A stretch of 64,000 nt of DNA, taken from NCBI RefSeq assembly GCF_010671565.1, contig NZ_JAABOQ010000001.1, positions 372,001 to 436,000 on the forward strand, read 5' to 3'. Each line of letters begins with the position of its first letter. Position 1 is the first letter of the stretch. Source of the stretch: Spongiivirga citrea. Its GTDB lineage: Bacteria; Bacteroidota; Bacteroidia; Flavobacteriales; Flavobacteriaceae. Under the pieces are notes generated by a model. The model had not been told where the DNA came from, did no database searches, and saw only the letters and a program-made list of their open reading frames with translations. Below, piece by piece: positions 35,065 through 46,068 of the stretch. The position numbers and the translations under genes were made by a program.

Positions 35065-35110
35065 AAAAGAAAAATTCCCGCTTACCGCGGTTAGCCAATA
35101 AACGGGAATT
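35065..35110 (-). terminator. terminator after gapA (minus strand)
   Basis: On the minus strand AATTCCCG pairs with CGGGAATT across 22 bases that contain an inner ACCGCGGT palindrome, followed by TTTCTTTT. It lies 18 bases past the gapA stop. Confidence 0.8.
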
Positions 35111-35127
35111 AGATTTTTAATTTCTTC

Positions 35128-36135
<1,008 letters not shown>

Positions 36136-36153
36136 TTATTCTGATTATTAAAT

Positions 36154-37140
36154 TTAGGTTGACATGATATCTGCTACCCTTAGTAATTCTTTATTTATTT
36201 GATGTGTGCCTTTCACCGCTTTATCGAGAGGTGTTAGGTCCAGTTTATTGTTATTAATCCCGACCATGAAATTCGATTTCCCTTCTAATAAAGTTTCTAC
36301 GGCCTTGACCCCCATTCGACTTGCGAGAACACGATCATAACATGATGGTGCTCCACCTCGTTGCATATGTCCTAATACTGATACGCGTACATCATATAAT
36401 GGCAAATTCTCCTCGACGTAATCCTTTAATTCGAATACATTTTTACCGATTTTATCACCTTCAGCTACAACTACAATACTAGACGATTTACCCGAGGATT
36501 TACTCTTTTTAAGTGAATCTAAAAGCACATCTAAGCCGATATCTTCTTCTGGGATTAGGATCTCCTCCGCACCACCAGCGATACCCGAATTCAATGCGAT
36601 ATCTCCTGCATCGCGTCCCATTACCTCGATAAAGAAAAGACGGTCATGTGAACTTGCTGTATCTCGTATTTTATCAATAGCCTCTACAACCGTGTTTAAG
36701 GCTGTATCGTAACCAAGTGTATATGCTGTACCATAAATATCGTTGTCAATGGTACCAGGAATACCAATTACAGGAAACTTATATTCTTCATTAAAAACCA
36801 TACCTCCAGTAAAAGTACCGTCACCGCCAATAAGCACTAATGCCTCAATACCTTTAGCCATAAGATGTCTATATGCCTTTTTACGACCATCTGGTGTCAT
36901 AAATTGCTTTGATCTAGCTGATTTTAGGATAGTTCCACCTTTATTGATTATACCACGTACACTACGAGCATCCATATCGGTAAAATCACCTTCGATCATA
37001 CCTTGATATCCTCTATAGATACCTACACATTCAACTTCATGATAGGCACATGCCCTAACAACTGATCGTATTGCAGCGTTCATTCCAGGAGCATCTCCGC
37101 CTGAGGTCATAACCCCAATTCTACTGACTTTTTTAGACAT
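36154..37140 (-). CDS. pfkA: 6-phosphofructokinase
   Basis: Phosphorylates fructose-6-phosphate with ATP. 328 residues from ATG 37138-37140. A longer frame from 37176 would place 12 more residues across the predicted promoter, so I reject it. Motifs: GVMTSGGDAPGMNA, IGGDGTFTG, GIPGTIDNDI, EVMGRDAGDIA, and HMQRGGAPSCYDR. The Gly after GGDG is of the ATP-dependent type. It heads the pfkA-gapA operon. A TAATTTTG -7 box lies at 37159-37166. Confidence 0.96.
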   Translation of the reverse strand: MSKKVSRIGVMTSGGDAPGMNAAIRSVVRACAYHEVECVGIYRGYQGMIEGDFTDMDARSVRGIINKGGTILKSARSKQFMTPDGRKKAYRHLMAKGIEALVLIGGDGTFTGGMVFNEEYKFPVIGIPGTIDNDIYGTAYTLGYDTALNTVVEAIDKIRDTASSHDRLFFIEVMGRDAGDIALNSGIAGGAEEILIPEEDIGLDVLLDSLKKSKSSGKSSSIVVVAEGDKIGKNVFELKDYVEENLPLYDVRVSVLGHMQRGGAPSCYDRVLASRMGVKAVETLLEGKSNFMVGINNNKLDLTPLDKAVKGTHQINKELLRVADIMST

Positions 37141-37158
37141 TAATTGCGAATTGAATAG

Positions 37159-37166
37159 CAAAATTA
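37159..37166 (-). promoter_or_regulatory. candidate -7 box for pfkA-gapA (TAATTTTG)
   Basis: Minus-strand TAATTTTG lies 19 bases before ATG 37140, so the leader would be about 12 bases. It supports the shorter pfkA start. Confidence 0.5.
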
Positions 37167-37336
37167 CGAACTTCATGCAATAAACCTGTTACTACAGGGT
37201 ATTATTTACATGATTATAAACACGTAAACGATTTCGTTAACAATTATTTATTTTGATGTTTCAAATTTTACATCAATTAATTGCTAAATCCTCATTTTTT
37301 ATGTCCAAAAAATGGGACGACTGAAGGGAAAGAAAA

Positions 37337-40300
37337 TTATTTATTGGAAGTAGACTTCTTAGGTCGGAAATTTACCAGGGCTGGTTCAGCCACAGAGTCT
37401 TTTTTACGCTTGGGCTTTTTCTCCTTTTTAGCATCTTTGTCGGCCTTCTTAAAGATTTTATGAAGTAGTTCCTTAAACGTATCAAAATCGTATTCATAAG
37501 ACAAGCCTACACCTTGGGTATAACCAATATTTTCAGCTACTTGGGCAAACTGCAACTCATTTTCGCGGTTGAATACTTTAGCGCGTAATGATCCATCTTG
37601 ATTTAGTAAAATATCAACCTCAACATTACCAACAACTACTGTTTGACTAACACCACCTACAGGTACACCAAACTTACCGTTAAGAAGAATACGATCACTT
37701 ATTCTTGTACTTAGTGTCAAACCTAGCCTATCTTCTGTCCTTAGATTGTTTAAACCAGACCGATCTCCTTGATCATAGTTAACACCCAATTGCAACACAT
37801 CATCGTCCCCAGAAATCAGGTCATTGAATACATTACTGGCTGTTTGAAATAAATTACCAGTTAGTGCTTGTTGAGATATACTGACCTGGTCAATAAAAAC
37901 CCCTTGCGTAATCAACGATAAGGCCTGTAACTGTTTTTGGTCTTCATCTTGCATCGCAAATTGCAATTCTGACTTTACAACGCCACTCGCATTAGGGAAG
38001 TCAATATTAAAAGACGGTGTTAACTCGTCAAAATTTCCATCCAAAATTATAGAAACTTCAGTAGGGATTTTTCGATTAAAATCTTGACCATTTGCAAGTA
38101 ATATAGCCGGATTCGCCTCTAGGCTATAAATAGCTGTCATATTTGTCAATTGGGCGCCATAAGGGTCTCCTTGCCAATCAATATTTCCACCGGGCTGTAC
38201 TACAAAGTCTCTACTGTAAAGTCCGCCCAAAGTCTTGTAGTTATAAATACCCTCATAAGCCGCGAAACTACCAAACATATTAAATTTACCATTAGTATTA
38301 ATCTGCATTAGTAGTAGTCCTACCCCACTGCCAGATAACTTACTTCCTGTTTTTTTATCAATAACTACCGAAACCTGAGCTTCCGTTGTGATATCAAGAT
38401 CAAACTCCATTTCAATACCCTTAAACTCCTCTGCTACTCGACGTTCAGCATTGCTCTTTTTTAACTCATTTTTATCAATAAAGGTGATGAATGATTCATC
38501 ACCCACACTGGCAGTGTCATCTATTGGAATTACTATAGAAGTCCCTTTTTCTGACCGTGCATCCGCTTTTATGGTTAGCGCATCAATCGGACCAAATATA
38601 TCTCCTTCACCACTTATAAAAGCAGTACCATAGTATAGTGCTTCATCCCCTTCAGGAATATCGAATACCATAAGACGTCTAGGTGCTAAGACCTTTAGGT
38701 CAAGGCGCCAATCATCAAAGTAAGTATGCGATATACTTCCATCAATATTTCCTCTTGTACGATATGCAGTATCAGTAATATTTATATTATCAAAAATAAA
38801 GCTCTCTTCTCGTAATTGAATAGTCGAATTGTTATCCATTGCCAGATCAACGTTCAAATCGGGTAGGTAAATACCCCCGTTATCCAATTCTAAATAACCA
38901 TTAATCATAGGTCGATCAACAACTCCAGAAATTTTTGCTTTTCCAGTGGCATCTCCTCGAATACGTTGGATTACATCTTCGCCAAGTGGACTAAAAGGAT
39001 CTAACTTAAATTTGTCCAGTGAAACATCGAGATCATAGACATAACCACGAGCCTTCTTATTAATGCCTCCTTTTATAAATAGCGGCCTAATATCACCATT
39101 AACTATCGACGCATTTACATCAAAATCGCGTAAACGTTCGTCTCCTTGAACATCTACTAATAAATTACCATACTCGTATTTATTGACTTTAAAATCGGAA
39201 ATTACCATTCTTGAATTAGGCAAATACACACCTTGACGCTGAATGATATTTACTTTCCCATCAATAACACCGTCCAGTCTAAGACTATCTACCTCGGGTG
39301 TAATTTTGTTAAGATCGACTACTTTAAAACCTATACCAATGTCCTTATAAGTGCTGTCCAGCATCACTCCGCGAATATTGATAAATTCATCTTCATGATT
39401 CATAGAGATATCCTCAATGCTTATCGTATCTAGTGTTTTATTAAGTACTACCCTATTTTTTCTATCTCTTTCCTTATTGATATACCAACGATTACCTTTA
39501 AAATCTACTTCCGATTTTTGAATACCAACAACCGATCTATTTTTATTATCTATCGTATGATAAAAACTAAGATTGTAATCATCATTATCTTGCTTACCTC
39601 CTTTAAAATTTGTTTTGAAGAATAGCGTGTCCCGAAGTGTCTTATTGATGAGATCAAAATTACTAGCTTGATAAAAGCCTGCGTCGATCTTACCTATTTC
39701 TATGGCTGTATTAAAAAGAGGGTTTTTATTATCAATTTGAACGCTCACCTTATCCATCATATAATCAAAAACATCGATTCTGGGTGATCGGAAATTGAGT
39801 TTAAACTCACCGTTATCGGCTGCAATTCTACCTCGAATTATAGTGTTAGGGCCGAATTTCAGCTCTGGATAAAACACTTCAACAATCTTATTGTAAACAA
39901 TAAAATTAAAGTCAATAAACTGGCCCATGTTCACCTCATAAGGACTGTAGTTGGCATAAATACTCCCTATAGAGTTTTGAACAAGTTTATCTAGCTCATT
40001 TATTGAAAAACGTCCTGATAATTTTCCATTTACAATATCAGGGGAATTAAACGTCAAGGTTCTAATACTATCTTTAAAGGACGAGCTTACATTAAAATCA
40101 TTAAAGTAATACTGATCATTTTGATTTTGATATCCAGTTTTCTTAAAACTTAAGGTACCAGTCATATTATCGATATTAGTACCTACAGTATTGATATCAA
40201 TATCACCTCTAAAAATGGAAATACTATCTCGCTTTATAAAATTGAGAATATTCAGATTCGCATAACCGACATTTGCTTTGAAATCAAACTGGTTTTCTGC

Positions 40301-41782
40301 TTTCGAAAAATCTGCTAAACCGTCAAAACGCAATTTCAAATTGGGGTCATTAGACTGTAAAAACCCATCAAAAAGCTGATCTTTTAAAACACCTGATACT
40401 TCTAAATTTTTGTACTTGTAGTTATTAAACTGGAGTGTATCAACGGTACCAATAATCTCAGTGTTCAATGTTTCTTGTACGAAACCTTTACCATCTACAT
40501 TCAGCTTTAATGATGCTTTACCAAGTATTGGATCGTTTAAAAAATCGCCTAGATCAAAACCTTTTAATTCGACCACACCTTCATATGACGCATTATCGAT
40601 ATTCTCGATATTGGTTAATGTTAAATTAGAAACCGATCTACCAATTCGGGTATCAACAGTTAACTGCGCATCGATCATGCTTTCGGAAATAATGGTATTT
40701 CCTTTAATCTTAAACTGTCCAAGTTTCGAAAAACTAGAGGGTAAGGTTTTACCTAAAAGATCTGGAAGGAGTCTTCTTAGTTGCTGATAATTTGATGTAA
40801 GTTCTTTTAAATCGGCCTCCATATAAAATGGTTGCTTGCTGTCAAAAATATCCTTGAAATACATATCGCCCTTGATACGCGTGTTGGAGGATACGAGATT
40901 TAATTTTTTAAGTTCCAGCTCATTTAATGTCCCTGTAAAATCAGAACTGAAATAGGCGTTACCTAATCCAAATTCATCATAAAACAAATTGATCTCGTTA
41001 AAACTAATCTTAGAACTTACGAAGCTGCCATTTACTTTAACCTTATCGGTAAACTCCTTCATATCCTCTCGTTTGTAATCAAAAACAAGAGAACCGTTTA
41101 CTTCGGAGTCTTTTGTATTTATTTCTAGCTCATCAAATCTCATTTGAGACAGACTGTATGAGAACTTTGTTTTTAGTTGTTCCATCTCTAGCCCACGCTG
41201 GTCTATAAATGACATCTGATTAATATCGGTGGTCACATTTGGTCCAGAAATTTTAAAATCGCTGAGCTGACCAAACAAATTTTTGAAATTAAGAACCTCA
41301 GCTGTTTCTAAATTTTCATCAATTAATCTAAAAACACCATTTTCCAAACCAATGTCCGCTGCTTTTAATAAAAATGAAGATGGCTCTGTTGATTCTGAAG
41401 GCGTATCCAACTTATCTACAAATACGTCAAGATTGGTAAAATCTTCGCCTTTATACGTTTTTAAATTAAACTGTAAACCATCCATATCGACAGCGCTAAA
41501 CTCTAACTTACCATTAATGGCATTTTTTATCCCAAGAATAGAAGCCTCTAATGATTTGATATAAATGAGCGTGTCTTTCTTATAGTCTTCAATATAAATA
41601 TCCTTAATATCTGCATTGCCGGTTAAGCTAAGGCCTACTCTACCAATATTAATGTTTGTTCCGAATTCTTTATTAATACTATTGGTTGCTTTACGAGCAA
41701 AATACGTTTGGACTGCGGGGATATTGAAAATGATAAAAAGCAACAAAAAAAGCAGCATGATTCCGAGAAGAAATCGAACCAA
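37337..41782 (-). CDS. tamB: TamB-like translocation and assembly protein (AsmA/DUF490 superfamily)
   Basis: 1481 residues. An N-terminal membrane helix (VRFLLGIMLLFLLLFIIFN, 2-20) anchors it in the inner membrane; then a very long beta-rich region repeats strand patterns, and the C-terminal ~450 residues carry the TamB domain (VDIDLDITTEAQVSVVI-like, GEGDIFGPIDALTIKADAR, EVDILLNQDGSLRAKVF near the end). TamB-type proteins form a hydrophobic groove that bridges the periplasm for lipid transport and outer-membrane assembly. The start is TTG 41780-41782; about 20 basic in-frame codons lie upstream with no usual start. It is divergent from tsaD. Confidence 0.92.
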   Translation of the reverse strand: MVRFLLGIMLLFLLLFIIFNIPAVQTYFARKATNSINKEFGTNINIGRVGLSLTGNADIKDIYIEDYKKDTLIYIKSLEASILGIKNAINGKLEFSAVDMDGLQFNLKTYKGEDFTNLDVFVDKLDTPSESTEPSSFLLKAADIGLENGVFRLIDENLETAEVLNFKNLFGQLSDFKISGPNVTTDINQMSFIDQRGLEMEQLKTKFSYSLSQMRFDELEINTKDSEVNGSLVFDYKREDMKEFTDKVKVNGSFVSSKISFNEINLFYDEFGLGNAYFSSDFTGTLNELELKKLNLVSSNTRIKGDMYFKDIFDSKQPFYMEADLKELTSNYQQLRRLLPDLLGKTLPSSFSKLGQFKIKGNTIISESMIDAQLTVDTRIGRSVSNLTLTNIENIDNASYEGVVELKGFDLGDFLNDPILGKASLKLNVDGKGFVQETLNTEIIGTVDTLQFNNYKYKNLEVSGVLKDQLFDGFLQSNDPNLKLRFDGLADFSKAENQFDFKANVGYANLNILNFIKRDSISIFRGDIDINTVGTNIDNMTGTLSFKKTGYQNQNDQYYFNDFNVSSSFKDSIRTLTFNSPDIVNGKLSGRFSINELDKLVQNSIGSIYANYSPYEVNMGQFIDFNFIVYNKIVEVFYPELKFGPNTIIRGRIAADNGEFKLNFRSPRIDVFDYMMDKVSVQIDNKNPLFNTAIEIGKIDAGFYQASNFDLINKTLRDTLFFKTNFKGGKQDNDDYNLSFYHTIDNKNRSVVGIQKSEVDFKGNRWYINKERDRKNRVVLNKTLDTISIEDISMNHEDEFINIRGVMLDSTYKDIGIGFKVVDLNKITPEVDSLRLDGVIDGKVNIIQRQGVYLPNSRMVISDFKVNKYEYGNLLVDVQGDERLRDFDVNASIVNGDIRPLFIKGGINKKARGYVYDLDVSLDKFKLDPFSPLGEDVIQRIRGDATGKAKISGVVDRPMINGYLELDNGGIYLPDLNVDLAMDNNSTIQLREESFIFDNINITDTAYRTRGNIDGSISHTYFDDWRLDLKVLAPRRLMVFDIPEGDEALYYGTAFISGEGDIFGPIDALTIKADARSEKGTSIVIPIDDTASVGDESFITFIDKNELKKSNAERRVAEEFKGIEMEFDLDITTEAQVSVVIDKKTGSKLSGSGVGLLLMQINTNGKFNMFGSFAAYEGIYNYKTLGGLYSRDFVVQPGGNIDWQGDPYGAQLTNMTAIYSLEANPAILLANGQDFNRKIPTEVSIILDGNFDELTPSFNIDFPNASGVVKSELQFAMQDEDQKQLQALSLITQGVFIDQVSISQQALTGNLFQTASNVFNDLISGDDDVLQLGVNYDQGDRSGLNNLRTEDRLGLTLSTRISDRILLNGKFGVPVGGVSQTVVVGNVEVDILLNQDGSLRAKVFNRENELQFAQVAENIGYTQGVGLSYEYDFDTFKELLHKIFKKADKDAKKEKKPKRKKDSVAEPALVNFRPKKSTSNK

Positions 41783-41892
41783 TATTTTTCTGAATTTTTT
41801 GATAGCCTTTAAAGTTTTAATTTTGCTAAATAAGGGTGCAACGACCGTGCCTTTTTTTATACTTTAATGAAACCTTAACGTTTTTCTTCATT

Positions 41893-42915
41893 TTGAAAGA
41901 AACCGACACTTACATTCTAGGCATTGAATCATCCTGCGATGACACAGCGGCTGCTATACTACACAACGGCAAAATACTATCCAATGTTGTTGCAAATCAG
42001 GCTATTCACTACCGATACGGAGGGGTTGTTCCCGAATTAGCTTCGAGAGCACATCAACAAAATATTGTACCAGTAGTACATCAGGCCTTAGCCCAAGCAA
42101 ATATCGATAAAAAACAACTAAGTGCCATAGCTTTTACTAGTGGTCCTGGACTTATGGGATCTTTACTGGTAGGAACCTCATTTTCAAAGTCTTTGGCAAT
42201 AGGATTAGATATCCCTTTGATTGATGTTGACCATATGCAAGCGCATATTTTAGCTCATTTTATAGATGAAGAAGGTTTTGATAAGCCAGACTTCCCATTT
42301 TTGGCAATGACTATTTCTGGTGGCCATACTCAAATTGTTCGGGTAGATGATTATTTTAAAATGGAAGTTATCGGTCAAACCATCGATGATGCGGTTGGTG
42401 AAGCATTTGACAAAAGTGGAAAAATACTAGGCCTTCATTATCCTGCAGGACCAGTGATAGATAAACTGGCAAAGCAAGGAAATCCAAAAGCATTCTCATT
42501 TACAAAACCTCGTGTTGATGGTCTCGATTTTAGTTTTAGCGGATTGAAAACGGGAATACTATATTTCATACAAAAACAAGTGAAAGATAATCCCAATTTC
42601 ATTGAGGAGAACCTAACAGATATTTGTGCCTCTATTCAACATACTATTATCAATATTTTAATGGATAAGTTGGTAAAAGCATCTAAACAAACAGGTATTA
42701 AACAAATTGCTATTGGCGGCGGTGTTTCTGCGAATTCGGGAATACGACAAGCATTGAAGGATGCGGAATCGCAATACGGATGGAAACCCTTTGTTCCTAA
42801 ATTTGAGTATACTACCGATAACGCCGGGATGATTGCCATAGTCGGCTATCTAAAATACTTGGAAGGTAACTTTGCTGATGATCGCGTAGTAGCGAAAGCC
42901 AGAACTAGTTTTTAA
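41893..42915 (+). CDS. tsaD: tRNA N6-adenosine threonylcarbamoyltransferase
   Basis: Transfers the threonylcarbamoyl group to A37 of ANN-decoding tRNAs with TsaB and TsaE. 340 residues from TTG 41893, where the normal family start KETDTYILGIESSCDDT begins; a longer frame from GTG 41836 would add 19 unlike residues. Metal-binding His residues are in VDHMQAHILAH, and the ATP site is ISGGHTQIV plus GGVSANSGIR. The C-terminal DNAGMIA block is present. It is divergent from tamB and is followed 10 bases later by rsmE, so the pair is an operon. Confidence 0.96.
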   Translation: MKETDTYILGIESSCDDTAAAILHNGKILSNVVANQAIHYRYGGVVPELASRAHQQNIVPVVHQALAQANIDKKQLSAIAFTSGPGLMGSLLVGTSFSKSLAIGLDIPLIDVDHMQAHILAHFIDEEGFDKPDFPFLAMTISGGHTQIVRVDDYFKMEVIGQTIDDAVGEAFDKSGKILGLHYPAGPVIDKLAKQGNPKAFSFTKPRVDGLDFSFSGLKTGILYFIQKQVKDNPNFIEENLTDICASIQHTIINILMDKLVKASKQTGIKQIAIGGGVSANSGIRQALKDAESQYGWKPFVPKFEYTTDNAGMIAIVGYLKYLEGNFADDRVVAKARTSF

Positions 42916-42925
42916 CCATCGATCT

Positions 42926-43645
42926 ATGCAACTATTCTATCAAGCTGATATTACTGCAACATCAAAAAACTTTTTTATTGATAAAGAAGAAAGTAGGCAT
43001 TTGGTAAAAGTACTTCGCAGAAAAGAAGGCGATACATTAAATTTTACAAATGGAAAAGGATTACTATTTGAAGTAACCGTTGTAATAGCCGACATACGAA
43101 AATGCCAACTAGAAGTGATTTCTTTTAAAAAACAGTCAAAGAAAAACTACAGACTACATATAGCGGTCGCTCCTACGAAGATGAATGATCGTTACGAATG
43201 GTTTTTGGAGAAGGCTACCGAAATAGGAATTGATGAAATTACACCAATAATTTGCGACCACTCCGAGCGTAAAGTAGTAAAGCACGAACGCCTTCAAAAA
43301 ATATTGATTTCAGCAATGAAACAATCGCTGCAATGTCATTTACCAAAATTGAATGAGGTTATTAATTTTTCTGATTTTGTTAAACAATCAAATACAGATG
43401 AACTATTCATAGCGCACTGTGAAGAAACTGATAAAATAAGTTTGAAAAATGAGATTGTTGCCGGTAAGGATATCACCATTTTAATAGGACCCGAAGGGGA
43501 TTTTTCTACTAGCGAAATTGAATCAGCCCTGGCGGCTAACTATACTGCTGTTAGTCTTGGTGAAACACGGTTACGGACCGAAACTGCAGCAATTGTAGCC
43601 TGTCATACGGTAGCGTTGATGAATGAGACAAACTCCTCATCCTAA
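42926..43645 (+). CDS. rsmE: 16S rRNA (uracil1498-N3)-methyltransferase
   Basis: Methylates U1498 of 16S rRNA using SAM. 239 residues: an N-terminal PUA-like domain with HLVKVLRRKEGD and a SPOUT domain with the trefoil-knot motifs IGPEGDFSTSEIESA and SLGETRLRTETA. Size and motifs are standard. It follows tsaD by 10 bases. It converges with the DUF1223 gene, with a short hairpin between. Confidence 0.95.
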   Translation: MQLFYQADITATSKNFFIDKEESRHLVKVLRRKEGDTLNFTNGKGLLFEVTVVIADIRKCQLEVISFKKQSKKNYRLHIAVAPTKMNDRYEWFLEKATEIGIDEITPIICDHSERKVVKHERLQKILISAMKQSLQCHLPKLNEVINFSDFVKQSNTDELFIAHCEETDKISLKNEIVAGKDITILIGPEGDFSTSEIESALAANYTAVSLGETRLRTETAAIVACHTVALMNETNSSS

Positions 43646-43665
43646 CCTTCTCCTCAAAGAGAAGG
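43646..43665. terminator. short hairpin between convergent genes
   Basis: CCTTCTC-CTCAAA-GAGAAGG directly after the rsmE stop. It resembles the CTCC/GGAG repeat family. It could end transcription from both sides, but lacks a T tract on the plus strand. Confidence 0.45.
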
Positions 43666-43681
43666 AATTATTATCTACCTC

Positions 43682-44455
43682 CTATTTGGAAATCTTGGAA
43701 GCAACAGCCGTCAATGTAGTCAAATTCTCATCTTCTGCGATTAAGATTAACGACAGCTCATCACTGTTTTCAATCCACGATGGTATTTGAAGACTTACTG
43801 TGGCTTCAGTAATTAATTTTGCCCCTACTTCAGCAGCGACAATATTTTTATTGGTAAGCGTTAAATTTCTATTTTCTCCGCGCTTAATATGCGTAGTCTT
43901 TTCTTTTACAACTAATACAGCTCGCAAATTTTTGCTGTCTGAATCTCCATTAAATGTATAGCTCGCTTCAACAGTATTGCCATTTCTTTTCAATGATTTA
44001 ATTACAATATTTTGGTCCGACTGGTAATTCTCAGAATATCGTTTTATAGCCGACTTTAATTTAGTCTCGCTACTACCCACAAAATGCTCACTGCCATTTA
44101 CGACTAACTGTGGTGTATAGATGGATCGGCTTCTGAACTTCTGGGCATATAAACGTTGTTTGTCGCTATATTTCTTGCTACTAAATGGATCTTTCCAACC
44201 AATATAATTCCAATAATCTACATGATAACTTAAGGTAAAAACCTTTTTATTATTATACGTTTCGCTTATTTCAGATAATAACTCATCAGCAGGCGGACAG
44301 CTAGAACAACCTTGAGAAGTAAACAATTCTAAAAGTATCACGGGCTCTCCTTTAATTGTCATTTTATCTTTATTTGAGGCTTGTGCATTCGATACAAATA
44401 CTACCCCTATCACCAAAACGGCTGCTAAAACAATCCTAAAAAGTATTTTCTGCAT
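43682..44455 (-). CDS. DUF1223 thioredoxin-fold protein, exported
   Basis: 257 residues with a signal peptide (about 1-25). The domain starts VILLELFTSQGCSSCPPADELLSEI, the diagnostic DUF1223 block: a C-S-S-C redox-like pair in a thioredoxin fold. YHVDYWNYIGWKDPFSS and YTPQLVVNGSEHFVG follow. It is likely periplasmic and may bind metal or act in thiol chemistry; the function of DUF1223 is not settled. It is divergent from the DUF4159 gene. Confidence 0.9.
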   Translation of the reverse strand: MQKILFRIVLAAVLVIGVVFVSNAQASNKDKMTIKGEPVILLELFTSQGCSSCPPADELLSEISETYNNKKVFTLSYHVDYWNYIGWKDPFSSKKYSDKQRLYAQKFRSRSIYTPQLVVNGSEHFVGSSETKLKSAIKRYSENYQSDQNIVIKSLKRNGNTVEASYTFNGDSDSKNLRAVLVVKEKTTHIKRGENRNLTLTNKNIVAAEVGAKLITEATVSLQIPSWIENSDELSLILIAEDENLTTLTAVASKISK

Positions 44456-44515
44456 AGCAATTATTCTTATTTTTGATTTGGTAGGTTTAGTCCGCGTAAT
44501 TTCAAATACTTTACA

Positions 44516-45166
44516 ATGCGTTATTTTATTTTAGGGTTTTTCATGAGTTTATGCACTTTTTCAGGTGTCGTAAAGGCTCAGGAAATTGCTATTTTAAAAT
44601 ACAATGGTGGCGGCGATTGGTATTCAAACCCTACTGCACTGCCCAACCTAATTTCATTTTGCAACCAACAGATTAATACTAAAATTGATGCTAAACATCA
44701 AACTGTAGAAGTTGGTAGCGTTGATATTTTTCAATATCCTTTTATTCATATGACTGGGCACGGCAATGTCTTTTTCAACGAAGATGAAGCTAAAAACCTA
44801 CGCACCTATTTATTGAGCGGCGGCTTCCTTCATATAGATGATAATTATGGGATGTTTAAATACGCTGAAAAAGAAATTAAAAAGGTATTTCCTGCTAAGG
44901 ACTTGACAGAAATTCCAGCCGACCACCCCATTTTTAATCAAAAATTTAAGTTCCCAAACGGACTACCAAAAATTCACGAACACGACGGGAAACGACCACA
45001 AGCACTTGGCATTTTTCATGAAGGAAGATTGGTGTTATTGTTTACCATAGAATCGGACTTGGGTGATGGCTGGGAAGATACAGCTGTGCACAATGACCCG
45101 GAAGAAGTCAGGCTAAAAGCATTACGCATGGGTTCGAATATTGTACAATATGTTTTTGAAAACTAG
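44516..45166 (+). CDS. DUF4159 family protein, exported
   Basis: 216 residues with a signal peptide (about 1-21, ending VVKAQE). The block NGGGDWYSNPTALPNLI and the core MTGHGNVFFNEDEAKNLRTYLLSGGFLHIDDNYGM match DUF4159, a GATase1-like fold of unknown role often found with MoxR/von Willebrand genes. Here the neighbours are a small membrane protein (3 bases after) and a methyltransferase. The exported form suggests a periplasmic role. The end of the domain, HNDPEEVRLKALRMGSN, is also standard. Confidence 0.9.
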   Translation: MRYFILGFFMSLCTFSGVVKAQEIAILKYNGGGDWYSNPTALPNLISFCNQQINTKIDAKHQTVEVGSVDIFQYPFIHMTGHGNVFFNEDEAKNLRTYLLSGGFLHIDDNYGMFKYAEKEIKKVFPAKDLTEIPADHPIFNQKFKFPNGLPKIHEHDGKRPQALGIFHEGRLVLLFTIESDLGDGWEDTAVHNDPEEVRLKALRMGSNIVQYVFEN

Positions 45167-45169
45167 TTT

Positions 45170-45511
45170 ATGAAATTAAGTTACTCTTGCGATAGTTGTA
45201 AAAAAGAAAATAGTTATAAAACGAACGCATCAGATCGCGTTGACTTACAAATGCGACTGGGCAAGGACGAAATTAAAGAACACTGTAATAATTGTGGACA
45301 TTTTAATGCCAAACACCTAAACCGTCTGATAGCAGTCCCTAACAAAATGTTTATGTTTATAGGAGGGCTCATTGGGTTAATTATTGCTTTATACATTCTT
45401 TTCAGGTTTGGTATTTTGGGCGCTTTGGCCTTTTCATTGCCTATTATGGTTATCGCGCAGCACAAAAAATCAGTAAGCAGTTTTAACAAAACAATGATTC
45501 GCAGAAAATAA
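45170..45511 (+). CDS. small zinc-ribbon membrane protein, unknown
   Basis: 113 residues. The N-terminal ~45 carry two Cys-x-x-Cys pairs (SCDSCKK and HCNNCGH), the pattern of a zinc ribbon. A membrane segment of about 40 residues follows (FMFIGGLIGLIIALYILF and GILGALAFSLPIMVIAQ), so probably two helices. I know of no family name. It starts 3 bases after the DUF4159 stop and ends 4 bases before the SPOUT gene, so it is in the same transcript. Confidence 0.75.
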   Translation: MKLSYSCDSCKKENSYKTNASDRVDLQMRLGKDEIKEHCNNCGHFNAKHLNRLIAVPNKMFMFIGGLIGLIIALYILFRFGILGALAFSLPIMVIAQHKKSVSSFNKTMIRRK

Positions 45512-45515
45512 GATT

Positions 45516-46034
45516 GTGCAACAGTGTACCCATTACAATACCAATTTTGAGAAACTAACACTTCCCATTGTATTAATTGCCGATGGGGTTTCGATGCCCG
45601 CTAATATCGGATCGCTATTTCGTATAGCAGATGCTTTTGGTGTATCTAAGCTTCTGTTCGGAAATGCCACTATCGACTTTAATTCAAAACGAATTCTTAG
45701 AACCGCGAGAGCAACCATCAATCATATTGAACATGCCTGTTTGGATAACATTGAAGATGAAATCTCAAATTTAGTAACGGAAGATTACCAACTAATTGCC
45801 ATAGAAATCACAGAAAACAGCATTCCCCTTAGTTCATTTAACATAGACCTATCTAAAAAGATAGCATTAATCGTCGGTGCAGAGAATTTTGGGGTTTCCG
45901 AAGCAGTTTTAAGGTTAGTTCACACTACCGTACATATTGATATGTATGGCCATAATAGTAGTATGAATGTTACGCAGGCAACTGGTATTGCACTTTATGA
46001 ATTATCTAAGCAACTTGTAAGTGCAACTTCATGA
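45516..46034 (+). CDS. SPOUT/TrmH-family RNA methyltransferase
   Basis: 172 residues from GTG 45516. The three SPOUT motifs are present: MPANIGSLFRIADAFGV, LIVGAENFGVSEAVL and MNVTQATGIALYEL. It is the short TrmH/TrmL type without an added RNA-binding domain. Its RNA target cannot be told from sequence; the family includes tRNA ribose 2'-O-methylases. It sits in the plus-strand run after the zinc-ribbon gene. Confidence 0.9.
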   Translation: MQQCTHYNTNFEKLTLPIVLIADGVSMPANIGSLFRIADAFGVSKLLFGNATIDFNSKRILRTARATINHIEHACLDNIEDEISNLVTEDYQLIAIEITENSIPLSSFNIDLSKKIALIVGAENFGVSEAVLRLVHTTVHIDMYGHNSSMNVTQATGIALYELSKQLVSATS

Positions 46035-46068
46035 ATTAATAGTTATATTTCATTACTAAATCAATTAA

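Noticed and set aside
37141-37176. Longer PfkA start at 37176
   Set aside because: It spans the predicted -7 box and adds residues not found in the family; ATG 37140 precedes the normal start.
41836-41892. Longer TsaD start at GTG 41836
   Set aside because: The added 19 residues are unlike the family; TTG 41893 gives the normal N-terminus.
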